Shown in pieces: positions 17,240 through 26,062 of a stretch of 64,000 nucleotides of DNA (the first letter of the stretch is position 1; the number at the start of each line of letters is the position of its first letter). The notes under the pieces are model-generated. The model ran no database searches. It was not told the origin of the DNA and saw only the letters and a program-made list of their open reading frames with translations. This DNA is from an uncultured Bacteroidales bacterium (GTDB taxonomy: Bacteria > Bacteroidota > Bacteroidia > Bacteroidales > UBA932). The stretch spans positions 1-64,000 of the forward strand of contig CALVDF010000015.1 in the NCBI GenBank assembly GCA_944326245.1, read 5' to 3'. The position numbers were made by a program, and so were the translations under genes.

Positions 17240-17842
17240 TCAACGGTGTACTTTGGACGAAAGTATCCGGCTCAAGTGCACCGGAGTAACCCCGATAAAG
17301 CTGGCTATCTGCTTGCCCAGCGCATTACTGAAAATCTCCGGAGACTCATCGTACAGCTCCTGCAGACGATGCCGGGAATCTTTGGTAATGAAATTAGTGG
17401 CTTTCTTCTCAAAACGCACCAGAGCGGACTTGAGCACCCCGATGTACCATACGCATATTTTCACATCACTCATAGCCAGACTCATCAGCTTCCGGTCATC
17501 AATAACAGCGACCAGGCCTCCCCTCTGCATACAGCAGCAGTATCCGGAAGCTTCCCCATGCGCAAGTGTCGCCAGCGAGCACAGAACATAAGAACTCGTC
17601 TGAAGATACAGGCACTTACTGTCCCCCACATCCGTAAAACAGGCCCCCACACCAAAGCCTGAGAGGATAAAATAGATATTGTAACTCACTTCTCCCGGAG
17701 ATATCAGGACTGCTCCGTCCTCCACTTCGCGGAATTCGACAATCTCAGAAATCTGTTCCGCACATTCCCGGGGAAATTTCATGATTCTACAGAATTCAGC
17801 CATACATTCCGCTGAATTAACATTTGTTAACGGCCCTTTCAT
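17240..17842 (-). CDS. Crp/Fnr-like transcriptional regulator
   Basis: A 200-residue one-component regulator. Residues about 15-120 fit the cyclic-nucleotide-binding beta-roll (VEDGAVLISPGEVSYNIYFILSGFG), and the C-terminal ~60 residues fit a helix-turn-helix (ALGKQIASFIGVTPVHLSRIL). The phosphate-binding RxxS cassette of true cAMP receptors is not evident, so another ligand or none is likely. Several cysteines (CLYL, YVLCSL, GYCCCM) lie in the beta-roll; a redox or metal role is conceivable but unproven. The ATG at 17842 is chosen over the GTG just before it. It may regulate the MATE gene behind it or the divergent lipoprotein gene at 17904. Confidence 0.85.
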   Translation of the reverse strand: MKGPLTNVNSAECMAEFCRIMKFPRECAEQISEIVEFREVEDGAVLISPGEVSYNIYFILSGFGVGACFTDVGDSKCLYLQTSSYVLCSLATLAHGEASGYCCCMQRGGLVAVIDDRKLMSLAMSDVKICVWYIGVLKSALVRFEKKATNFITKDSRHRLQELYDESPEIFSNALGKQIASFIGVTPVHLSRILSSKVHR

Positions 17843-17853
17843 CACTGCAGGTT

Positions 17854-17861
17854 TAATTTTG
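17854..17861 (+). promoter_or_regulatory. Putative -7 box of the lipoprotein gene at 17904
   Basis: TAATTTTG matches TAnnTTTG, 42 bases upstream of the ATG. The nearest TTTG (17823) is 27 bases away, longer than usual. Confidence 0.35.
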
Positions 17862-17903
17862 CTCGCGTTTTTAAATTTTAAATTAAATCAAATTTTCATT
17901 ACA

Positions 17904-19298
17904 ATGAACCACAAATCACTATTTTTTGCAATCATCTCCGCGGTGCTCCTTACCACCGCATGCGAAAAGAACAAGGGGGGAGAAGAAATTCCCGAACCCG
18001 TTCCGGTAATGGATATTGACGTACAGGTCAATGTACTGACGGACTTCACGGCCGGTGTCACCCTTATCCCGGAATCAGCGGACAATGAATATTTTGCCTG
18101 CATCCTTCCCAAAGAAGAATACTACACCGATTCGGCAGCTGCCGAAGCCAGAATCCTGGAAATGTCCGCCTCTCCCGAATACTCTGAGTTCCGCTTCACC
18201 GGCAATGCCGATGTCATCTTCACCGACCTCGAAGAAGATTCTGACTACATAATATGCACCGCTGTATACGGTGAAAGCACACGTGTTTCGTCAACCGCAG
18301 AAATCTCAACTGAGAGAACTATGGAAAGGCTGGAAGTGACAAATACAGCCGACATTGTAGACTGGGGACAGGAATACGGCAGGACAAACGCATCCTTCAC
18401 CTTACGTGCAGGGGATGCACAACTCAACACCGGGGAATATTGGGACTATTTTTCCAACGGTACGATTGCGGAAATCTACGCTGTCCGCAAACTCGAGAGC
18501 CTGGAGAATGTGCCTGATAGCCCAGTCGAGTTCTGCGGCATATACAAAACAGAAGCAGGCGATGACGTTCCCGGTGCAATATACAGCACGAACAGCTGTT
18601 CCTCTCTTATCGAGTATACAGAGAATGGTGAGAACACCGAATACGATATAACTTCATGCGCCATGCAGATATCTGCGTCCGGAGAGGACTTCGTCATAAC
18701 CGCAGCCTTGACTCTGACGGACGGAAGAAGTTTCTCCTGCTATTACAAAGGGCAGCTGAATCTCGTCCAGAGCAGTGCCTACTACGGCATATACAACTAT
18801 CGGCCGTCCCTGCAGAACGATATGACCGGCCTCGATTATCCGCTGATGAAGTACGCGTATTACTGCGGTGAAGTGGACGGAATGTCAAAATATTCCCTGT
18901 CATGCGTAAACGACCCCGACCCGGGAAGTTCTTTCGGAGGCTACAACAAGCACTGCCTCAAGATGGAATTCTACGTTCCCTCACAGCAGGACCCCTACGC
19001 GGGGATTCCTGAAGGAGAATACCCTATATCGATTGAACCGGCAGCAAACACAGCTATCGCCGGAGACTATAAATGGTATGACGCCATAAACATCGATTAC
19101 CTGGGCAGCTACTATTATCTTCTGGACGGCGAGACTTTTGAACAGACCATGGGATTCATGCGCTCCGGAACCATAACGGTGGTGCATGATGGAGAGGAAT
19201 ACAGATTTTCCGTAGATGCCGAGACCTGGGACGGATACAAAATCACCGGCACCAGCACGCAGGAATCCCTGGTTATCACTGATGAACCCGAATGGTAA
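17904..19298 (+). CDS. Lipoprotein with fibronectin-like repeats, unknown function
   Basis: A 464-residue lipoprotein. The ATG at 17904 gives the signal MNHKSLFFAIISAVLLTTAC; the longer frame starts within the promoter. The mature N-terminus has one module of the form VTLIPESADNEYFACILPKEEY followed by LEEDSDYIICTAVYG. This same module is repeated several times in the lipoprotein at 24071-25966, so the two are related. The C-terminal half (about residues 130-464) is beta-rich with many Tyr/Gly/Asp residues and no enzyme motif. Surface exposure is likely. It is divergent from the Crp/Fnr-like gene. Confidence 0.8.
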   Translation: MNHKSLFFAIISAVLLTTACEKNKGGEEIPEPVPVMDIDVQVNVLTDFTAGVTLIPESADNEYFACILPKEEYYTDSAAAEARILEMSASPEYSEFRFTGNADVIFTDLEEDSDYIICTAVYGESTRVSSTAEISTERTMERLEVTNTADIVDWGQEYGRTNASFTLRAGDAQLNTGEYWDYFSNGTIAEIYAVRKLESLENVPDSPVEFCGIYKTEAGDDVPGAIYSTNSCSSLIEYTENGENTEYDITSCAMQISASGEDFVITAALTLTDGRSFSCYYKGQLNLVQSSAYYGIYNYRPSLQNDMTGLDYPLMKYAYYCGEVDGMSKYSLSCVNDPDPGSSFGGYNKHCLKMEFYVPSQQDPYAGIPEGEYPISIEPAANTAIAGDYKWYDAINIDYLGSYYYLLDGETFEQTMGFMRSGTITVVHDGEEYRFSVDAETWDGYKITGTSTQESLVITDEPEW

Positions 19299-19435
19299 AA
19301 TCCCGGCAAGCATTATCCCACATACTATAATTCCTACCAAGGCTGTGCCTGATTCCGGGTGCAGTCTTTATTTTGTTACCGAACCAGCGCACTGTGCTTA
19401 TAATTTATTATCTTCGCGGCCTAAAATCCTACGAT

Positions 19436-20296
19436 ATGTTTCTGAAATACCTGAAAGAATACGCAATCATGACCCTCGGACTGGCCGTCTTCGTCTTCGG
19501 CTGGACCGCATTCCTCAACCCCCACGAGATCACCGGTGGCGGCATCGCCGGTCTGGCATCCGTCATCCACTACGGCATCAACAGCATTCCCGTCTCCTAC
19601 GCCAAGTTCGCGATAGACATCCTGCTGCTGGTAGCAGGCTTCATCATCCTCGGCAAGGGCTTCGGTGTCAAGACCATCTACTGTGTAGCCATGAGCTTTG
19701 TCTTCTTCCAGTTCATGCCCATGATACCCGGTCTCACCACGATCTCTGCCGGCATCACCGACAACCTCATCAACGCTCTGATAGGAGGTGCAATGAGCGG
19801 TATCGGCATAGCCATCATCATCACCCAGGGAGGCAGCACCGGCGGTACTGACATCATCGCCCTTTCGATCAACAAATATAAGAACATTTCCCCAGGCCGT
19901 ATCTACCTGGTATGCGACTCGCTCATCGTGATGTCCATCCTGCTGGTCAACGACAAGACCCTGGCCGACGTAGTATACGGATTCGTCGAGATAATAGCCT
20001 TCTCCTATGCAGTGGACATGTTCCTGACCGGATCCCAGCAATCCGTTCAGACACTTATCATCTCCGAGCACAACGATGAGATCGCAGCCCGCCTCCAGAC
20101 CCTGAGCATCGAAGGCAACCGCTCAGTAAAGTCAGTGCAGTGGGCCACGGAGGGAGGCAGAAAGATGCTCATGGTAGTCAGCCGCAAAGGCTATTCAGGA
20201 GACATCATGAAGACAGCCAAGCAGATAGACCCTGACGTAATACTCATGACCGTCCCTGTAACAGCAGTGTACGGCATCGACCGCAAGAACCAGTAA
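19436..20296 (+). CDS. YitT family membrane protein (DUF2179)
   Basis: A 286-residue inner-membrane protein of the YitT/DUF161-DUF2179 family. About five or six transmembrane helices occupy residues 10-195, with the hallmark NPHEITGGGIAGLASVIHYG near residue 24 and GGSTGGTDIIALSINKY near residue 144. The DUF2179 soluble domain follows (about 205-286, ending VPVTAVYGIDRKN). The transported substrate or partner is not known. The ATG at 19436 (MFLKYLKEYAIMTLG) is preferred over an upstream start that only adds hydrophilic residues. It converges with the transglutaminase-like gene, 21 bases apart. Confidence 0.92.
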   Translation: MFLKYLKEYAIMTLGLAVFVFGWTAFLNPHEITGGGIAGLASVIHYGINSIPVSYAKFAIDILLLVAGFIILGKGFGVKTIYCVAMSFVFFQFMPMIPGLTTISAGITDNLINALIGGAMSGIGIAIIITQGGSTGGTDIIALSINKYKNISPGRIYLVCDSLIVMSILLVNDKTLADVVYGFVEIIAFSYAVDMFLTGSQQSVQTLIISEHNDEIAARLQTLSIEGNRSVKSVQWATEGGRKMLMVVSRKGYSGDIMKTAKQIDPDVILMTVPVTAVYGIDRKNQ

Positions 20297-20317
20297 GACC
20301 TTTATTATTACAGACTT

Positions 20318-22894
20318 TTACAGACCTTTGACCAGCCGGGCCATCTGCTCGGCTGTTCCTATATTGTACCCCTGCGAGACATACACTATCCTTCCGAAAG
20401 AGTCCGCTATCACAAATACCGGATACTCCACGTCTTCCAGCCTCAGCTCCCGGCATATCGCCTCCAGTACCTTCCAGTCCCTGTCAATCCCGAAATGCAC
20501 CCCGTCCGGAACTTCAGGAAATCCGTCCGAGAGATATTTCCCGTACTCCTGTTCACTTCCGTACATCAGTATCACCGGACATTCCGGGACGTCCGCGAAT
20601 ACCCCGCGTACCGCATGGTTGCTGGGTTCATGTCCTGAACGCATGAAGCCAAGTACGAAAAAGCCCCTTCCGGTAGTCGAAAGAATGGTCGACTCCTTCA
20701 ACGACCCGTCATCCGCAACCGCCAGATACGGAGCCTCGGCATTCATGCTGCCTATCACCTGAAGTTCCCCGGGATCCTCCCTCATCACCAGCGCCGCTGC
20801 CGTATTCTTCCCCGGATCAATGCTGAAAAACGTCATGGTCGCCAACACCTTGCCGCTGGCCATCCTGTTGCCCGAGACCATCAGATACTGCCCGCAGTCC
20901 AGAGCCACGGGACCGTCCCCGAAAATACTCTTCCAGGTCATGGACCCTTCCCGGCCTTCCCTGTCGGTAAAATTGAGGGTAACGGGAGAGCCTTTTTCCA
21001 TCCTGGCTATAGTGAAATGAGTCTCATACTTGGGATCCACTATGTATTCCTGTCCGGCGTATTCCACCGAAAGCGTTCCGGCATCAGCCGCTGCCGCCGC
21101 CGAACCTCCGTCCAGGTCCACATCCACCCAACTGCCTCCGTCGTGATACTGCAGCTTGCCGCTGACCTCTTCAAGACGGGCAGGTATGCCGAAAGTACGG
21201 CACAGCGCCACGAAAAACACGTCCCTCGAATAGCTGTCGGCAGCCCCGAGGCGGAAGACTCCGACCGGTGTCACGGGAATCTCCAGAGGATTGTACCGGT
21301 CGCAGACCCTGATACCGGAGGCATAGTCCACCAGAGCCTCCGCCGTCACAGGCCCGGAGCCGAAAACCCCGTCTCCGGCAGCCTTCAGAAAGACACTGCG
21401 GTACGGCGAAAGCAGCTCCAGGCCTATACGGGGATTGAGGACATAATCCCTCAACACCGGATCGCTGCCGCTGTATGTAAAATTGGCAATGTGGTCCATA
21501 AGCACCTCTTCCGGGGTATCCCGCAGATCCTTTTCACTGATCAGTTCCAGCATATGCCGGGCATCGCGGCCATAGCGTCCGGAAGCTTCCAGGTATGCCG
21601 CTATCTCCTTCCAGTTGCCGCGCGCTCCGGCCAGCAGCGGACAGGATGCATCGAAGGTGGCGATATACGCCCCGCGCAAAGAATCTTCCCGGGCAAGACG
21701 TACGGCATTGGCAGCCACCTGTTCCGGAGTCAGTGTCACCGCAGCCTTCCCCTCGGCAGGGGGCACGATGTCCAGCTCTTCATATCCTGTCCACGAGCTG
21801 TCCCTGTCAAGCACGACTGTCAGCGAGGTCACACCCTCGGACAGAGGCATCCGTCCGAATCCGAAATGCCCTGCCGGATCAGAAGCCCAGACCAGGATGT
21901 CCCCCCGGCCGAATGTGGCGCGGGAGAGGCCTCTGCTGTCAGTCAGGCCTGTTATTGCCGTATAGAACTCTGAGTAGTTGTATATCTTGTATTCAACTTT
22001 TGCCCCTTCCACCGGGTTGCCTCCGGCATCCGTCACCTTGACGGTCACTCTCTCCACAGGAGCATAGTTCGAAGTCACATTGATCTCCGTATAGCAGTCC
22101 GTCCGGGATATGACATCCTCCGGTCCGTCATAGCGGCCGAACACATTGGTATGCATCAGTACACCGCGAAGGGCAGTGGAACTGAACCATGCCACATCCA
22201 GCTCCGGTTCAGGCTCGCATGCTCCGAGATAATGCCACCGGCCGTCGACCCAGGCCTCGACCCAGGCATGGTTGTCATCGGTATGGGCCCAGCGGGGAGT
22301 GTATACCTGACGGGCAGGGATTCCCACAGTCCGCAGAGCGGCTACCAGCAGCACCGATTCCTCTCCGCAGCGGCCGTAGCCAGTCCTTATCGAAGCCAGC
22401 GGCGACGAAGTCCTGGCATCCGAAGGGGTATAGGTCACCCTCTCGTGGCACCAGTGGTTGACTTCCAGCACGGCATCATGCATGGACATATTCTTCACCC
22501 TGCCGCTCAAGTCCTCGTAGCACTCCGTCCGGAACTCGTCCAGAGTCTCGTTGTTGACCCGCAGCGGCAGCACGAAATGCCGGAACAGTTCCTCGGGCAC
22601 CTCCCGTCCCCACGGCATCTCCTCCCGGGCCCTGAAGACAGTACGGACCCCGTCCAGATACAGCTGCGGACTATAGTCCGCCACATCCCCCACCGGCATA
22701 TACGCATAGAGAAACTCCATCGCCTCCCGCTCCTGCCGGTCAGCACAGCCCGAGAGCACCTGCTCCATATCCAGCCCGTCCCCTATCGCTGCCGCCTTGG
22801 CCGCCAGATCTTTCTTAACAAGAGAACGCTCCCCGCACGCTGTCATCAGCAGCGCCAGCACGGAAGCGAGACATACCACCATATACCTTTTCAT
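20318..22894 (-). CDS. Transglutaminase-like lipoprotein with thioredoxin-like C-terminus
   Basis: An 858-residue lipoprotein (MKRYMVVCLASVLALLMTAC). The transglutaminase-like domain spans about residues 130-235: YGRCGEESVLLVAALRTVGIPAR holds the nucleophile Cys176, and DDNHAWVEAWV holds His209, with an acidic residue soon after. An Ig/carboxypeptidase-regulatory-like segment (about 270-360) follows. The last ~90 residues (VILMYGSEQEYGKY, then YPVFVIADSFGRIVYVSQGYN) look like a thioredoxin-fold peroxiredoxin tail without a CxxC pair. These proteins may act as cysteine peptidases or cross-linkers at the cell surface; the substrate is unknown. No operon partner is adjacent on the same strand. 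Confidence 0.82.
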   Translation of the reverse strand: MKRYMVVCLASVLALLMTACGERSLVKKDLAAKAAAIGDGLDMEQVLSGCADRQEREAMEFLYAYMPVGDVADYSPQLYLDGVRTVFRAREEMPWGREVPEELFRHFVLPLRVNNETLDEFRTECYEDLSGRVKNMSMHDAVLEVNHWCHERVTYTPSDARTSSPLASIRTGYGRCGEESVLLVAALRTVGIPARQVYTPRWAHTDDNHAWVEAWVDGRWHYLGACEPEPELDVAWFSSTALRGVLMHTNVFGRYDGPEDVISRTDCYTEINVTSNYAPVERVTVKVTDAGGNPVEGAKVEYKIYNYSEFYTAITGLTDSRGLSRATFGRGDILVWASDPAGHFGFGRMPLSEGVTSLTVVLDRDSSWTGYEELDIVPPAEGKAAVTLTPEQVAANAVRLAREDSLRGAYIATFDASCPLLAGARGNWKEIAAYLEASGRYGRDARHMLELISEKDLRDTPEEVLMDHIANFTYSGSDPVLRDYVLNPRIGLELLSPYRSVFLKAAGDGVFGSGPVTAEALVDYASGIRVCDRYNPLEIPVTPVGVFRLGAADSYSRDVFFVALCRTFGIPARLEEVSGKLQYHDGGSWVDVDLDGGSAAAAADAGTLSVEYAGQEYIVDPKYETHFTIARMEKGSPVTLNFTDREGREGSMTWKSIFGDGPVALDCGQYLMVSGNRMASGKVLATMTFFSIDPGKNTAAALVMREDPGELQVIGSMNAEAPYLAVADDGSLKESTILSTTGRGFFVLGFMRSGHEPSNHAVRGVFADVPECPVILMYGSEQEYGKYLSDGFPEVPDGVHFGIDRDWKVLEAICRELRLEDVEYPVFVIADSFGRIVYVSQGYNIGTAEQMARLVKGL

Positions 22895-23044
22895 ATCGTA
22901 CAGTTTTATGATTCAATATTCGCATAGCGAAATTAGAAAAACCCAAGCACATTTCCGAAAAAATTCTCGATTTCCATATTTTCACGCCCCAAACGGCACC
23001 GAGACATACAATACGCGGTCATTGTGGAACGTCATTACAAAAAA

Positions 23045-23080
23045 GGACCTTGGCGTACTACGGAAAGGCCGCCAAAGTCC
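23045..23080 (-). terminator. Rho-independent terminator after the Ig-like lipoprotein
   Basis: Hairpin with 11-base arms (GGACCTTGGCG / CGCCAAAGTCC, one mismatch) followed on the minus strand by six T. It lies 24 bases past the stop of the gene ending at 23104. Confidence 0.8.
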
Positions 23081-23103
23081 CTACTGACAAATTTATAATC
23101 TCC

Positions 23104-24135
23104 TTAAAAAGCCAGCACACAGCGCACAGGGTCATTCATGAACTTAAGGTCCATCCAGACACTGCCGTCACTGAAATCTATGTCAAAGGCATGCTCTATA
23201 CTGTTTTCGGTACTTGACCAGTAAAACGCTTCTCCTATCTGAATACCGTTGACGGCTTCCAGCCTCTCATTGACCATGTCCCTCACAGAAGTCTCACCGG
23301 AAATATCATACACATTCCCTCCCAGTTCTCCTGAGCAGAGCAGTGAAAGTTCCTTCATTGAAGGAAGATACCATCCGCTGGTATTTGCAGGAGCAGGCAC
23401 TTCTTCCCTGTAAGCACTTACCACGTCCATTACTTCAACTGGCCATTCGCTGTTCTCCGGTGCCGCATTGTACAGTTCCAGTGCTTTCGTATTGTTATAT
23501 CCACGAATCAAATTCAGGGGATCGGAGATATCGGTGCCGGAAGTCACAGACAACAGTTCAGGAGCATTGTCCGTAATCCATTCTCCCACAGTGCCGGGTG
23601 ATGAAGTGGACTGAGACTGCCAGTAAGAGGGCACGTCACCGCCGGCTGCGACTACAAGACCATGAGTACACTCAGGAAAATCCGCCTTGAGTGCAGCATC
23701 GGACTGCGCTGGATCTCCCAACCAGAAAACAACACCGATGACTGTCTTCTCAGGATCTGCCTCAGAAGACCAGGTACCGTCAGAATAGAAATAATCACCG
23801 AGTTCAGGGTCAGGAAGGGATACTTTCACTACCGCTCCGGCGGAAATTTCGCCCACCGATGCCGTAACTATTGTCTCACCCGCGGAACGGGCCTCGACAA
23901 GTCCGTCAGCAGATACGGATGCAATGGTTGAATCCTCAGAAGACCATTCTATAAGCACCTCCAGATCTGATGGCTCGAACACTGCATTGAGCTGAGCAGT
24001 CTCTCCGACTGTAAGTTCCACTGTTTCAGGTGTGACACTAAGATCCGTAATGGTTTCCGGCTCATTGTCCTTAACGCAGCCGGACAGCATGACTGTCATT
24101 GCGGCCATGCCTGATAATATCAGCAACTTTTTCAT
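23104..24135 (-). CDS. BIG2 Ig-like lipoprotein with C-terminal DUF1566-like region
   Basis: A 343-residue lipoprotein (MKKLLILSGMAAMTVMLSGC). Residues about 33-108 form one bacterial Ig-like group 2 domain (VTPETVELTVGETAQL, then WSSEDSTIASVSADGLV and AGETIVTAS). The remainder (GWYLPSMKELSLLCSG, then FYWSSTENS and VRCVLAF) has the pattern of DUF1566/Fib_succ_major-like domains found on surface proteins. A role in adhesion or cell-surface assembly is plausible but not shown. It is the second gene of an operon; its start lies inside the preceding gene, whose stop codon is 65 bases downstream of this ATG. Confidence 0.82.
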   Translation of the reverse strand: MKKLLILSGMAAMTVMLSGCVKDNEPETITDLSVTPETVELTVGETAQLNAVFEPSDLEVLIEWSSEDSTIASVSADGLVEARSAGETIVTASVGEISAGAVVKVSLPDPELGDYFYSDGTWSSEADPEKTVIGVVFWLGDPAQSDAALKADFPECTHGLVVAAGGDVPSYWQSQSTSSPGTVGEWITDNAPELLSVTSGTDISDPLNLIRGYNNTKALELYNAAPENSEWPVEVMDVVSAYREEVPAPANTSGWYLPSMKELSLLCSGELGGNVYDISGETSVRDMVNERLEAVNGIQIGEAFYWSSTENSIEHAFDIDFSDGSVWMDLKFMNDPVRCVLAF

Positions 24136-25966
24136 AAGCTTTATATTTGTTGTTAGTAATATTGGTATTGTTCAGTTCGAAATCCTCAAAAGGCAGAACT
24201 CCGTCCGGACTGGGAGCAATAACGGTTCTGGTCACCTGACCGAAATTACCTGATGCATCCACTGCCACTCCGACAGCTGTAGAAGGTTCTCCGAACGGAA
24301 TTACAAACCACGAATACGGCTCATTATGAATCCCCTGGTACATCAGTTCATCGATAAGGACATCGTCCTGGATGTCCGTTACTGAAGAAAGATCTCCTGC
24401 AAATATGTTGTAATAGAACGATGTACCCTCAGGATCAACAGTCACATTCAGTTTCAGGACAGCATAACCGGACGCCCCCTGGAAGATATCAGGATATGCC
24501 GCCTCGACATCATCTCCGCTGAAATAACCATCGTAGATGAAATTCACCACAGCGTCAGAAATCTCCGCCTCTTTGGTGGCAAAATACGTGCAGACAAGAT
24601 CCGTGGTAGGAATACCGGCAACACATCCGAAGGCAAATGTCACATACTCCGTTCCGGGCTCAAGACCGGTCATATCACCTTCGTCATTTCCGGTTCTGGT
24701 ATTGTTCGACAAATCATACTGAGATACCAGCCTCTCCAACATCTGCCCTTCCGTCAGGCCTTCCCATTCTGAAGCCAGGTCCAGGAGGAACACATACTGA
24801 TCCTCATTGGTCACGGAGATATTGTAATGCGCCGTACGGGATGTCACCTGACTTATCTCTACCGAGATGACGTTGTCTGAAGGCGTCACCTCTCCGCTGA
24901 CAAATTCCCGCACCGACGGATCCGAGATGACAAGTCCCCTCATGTCCACAGCGACCGCAAAGGCCACATAAGAAGTATTCTCCTCCAGTTCAAACAGATA
25001 TGAATCAGGACCGTAAGAAACAATCTGCGCCATGACCTCCTCCGGAGACAATCCGGCCTGGTTGCCGTAAAAAGCTATCATATCGTTGAAATTCTGTTCG
25101 CACCTTTTGATTATATCCTCATCCGAAGAAACATCCGTCTTATCAAATACCCCAAAATAATACGCCTGACTGTCATCTGACGGTACCACAGACATATCCA
25201 CCATAGGGCCTTTTATGTCCAGGCTGATGTCAAATGAAATATCTATTTTCTCTGCTGTCAGAGTCGCAGTACTGTCATAGCATATATCCGTCAAGCGGTT
25301 TCCCTGAGGCGTAAGACCGTAAGCATACAGCACATACTCAGTACCGGGAAGCAGATTTTCCACAAATCCCGATTCATAATCACCTTTTTTTAGAATTTTG
25401 TTCAGATACTGTTCTATAGACAGGCCCTGCCTGGTCGCCTCATTCCTGAAATACGTCATATCATCCTGATACCACTCCTCATCGGAGTCAAAAGTATCCC
25501 AATAGCTTTTTTCCGTAAACATATAGACGTATGTCATCTCCTTGTCTTTCGGGAGTATACTGAATGCCATTGACGTCTCCGTCACATCCAGGATGTCGAT
25601 TCTGAAATCCGCAATGGTATCCGCTTCCTGTATCACTTTGAAATAATGCTTTTCCTGAGAAGCAATAGTTGTAACCTCGACATTGGTCATTCTGGAACAT
25701 TCTTCCTCATTAGCATCTACTGTAAAACGAATAATATCTGCCGTTGAGCAATCAAAATCATGTACCCACCCGTACTCTGAGATGATGCCCACCTCACTCT
25801 CCGCCGTAATGCCGGGGCACGGGACTTCTATCACACCGCCTTCCGGAGGCACATTCACTACATCCTGAGACGGGACGAAAGGAGACACTTGACTCTTATC
25901 CCTGCATCCTGAAAGGAGGGACAAGACAATCGGCAGAAACAAGGTTGCTGTCAGGAAATTCTTCAT
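24071..25966 (-). CDS. BACON-type lipoprotein with repeated fibronectin-like modules
   Basis: A 631-residue lipoprotein; the ATG at 25966 gives MKNFLTATLFLPIVLSLLSGC. Residues about 25-110 look like a BACON domain (VNVPPEGGVIEVPCPG, then the strand before KHYFKVIQEAD). Three or more repeats follow, each with a strand of type MSVVPSDDSQAYYFGVF and a strand of type LLPGTEYVLYAYG, separated by helical stretches. BACON proteins in Bacteroidales are often mucin- or glycan-binding, but that is family knowledge, not seen here. The C-terminus reads 65 bases into the next gene, suggesting loss of the original stop. The TPR-AraC regulator is directly upstream with a promoter and palindrome between them. 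Confidence 0.82.
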   Translation of the reverse strand: MKNFLTATLFLPIVLSLLSGCRDKSQVSPFVPSQDVVNVPPEGGVIEVPCPGITAESEVGIISEYGWVHDFDCSTADIIRFTVDANEEECSRMTNVEVTTIASQEKHYFKVIQEADTIADFRIDILDVTETSMAFSILPKDKEMTYVYMFTEKSYWDTFDSDEEWYQDDMTYFRNEATRQGLSIEQYLNKILKKGDYESGFVENLLPGTEYVLYAYGLTPQGNRLTDICYDSTATLTAEKIDISFDISLDIKGPMVDMSVVPSDDSQAYYFGVFDKTDVSSDEDIIKRCEQNFNDMIAFYGNQAGLSPEEVMAQIVSYGPDSYLFELEENTSYVAFAVAVDMRGLVISDPSVREFVSGEVTPSDNVISVEISQVTSRTAHYNISVTNEDQYVFLLDLASEWEGLTEGQMLERLVSQYDLSNNTRTGNDEGDMTGLEPGTEYVTFAFGCVAGIPTTDLVCTYFATKEAEISDAVVNFIYDGYFSGDDVEAAYPDIFQGASGYAVLKLNVTVDPEGTSFYYNIFAGDLSSVTDIQDDVLIDELMYQGIHNEPYSWFVIPFGEPSTAVGVAVDASGNFGQVTRTVIAPSPDGVLPFEDFELNNTNITNNKYKAYEKVADIIRHGRNDSHAVRLR

Positions 25967-25988
25967 ATCAATCAATTTTTGTTTTGCA

Positions 25989-26020
25989 CAAAATTAATTT
26001 ATGAAGAATCTATCTTCCAA
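25989..26020 (-). promoter_or_regulatory. Promoter of the BACON lipoprotein operon
   Basis: On the minus strand TTG (26018-26020), 21 bases, TAATTTTG (25989-25996); the start codon at 25966 is about 23 bases further. It fits the Bacteroidales consensus. Confidence 0.65.
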
Positions 26021-26038
26021 GAATTTTGTTTCACAGTT

Positions 26039-26052
26039 TTGTCAATTGACAA
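26039..26052. promoter_or_regulatory. 14-bp perfect palindrome, putative operator
   Basis: TTGTCAATTGACAA is its own reverse complement. It lies 19 bases upstream of the -33 element of the lipoprotein promoter and 11 bases past the stop codon of the TPR-AraC regulator gene, a position suited to an activator site. Confidence 0.55.
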
Positions 26053-26062
26053 GACTGAAATA

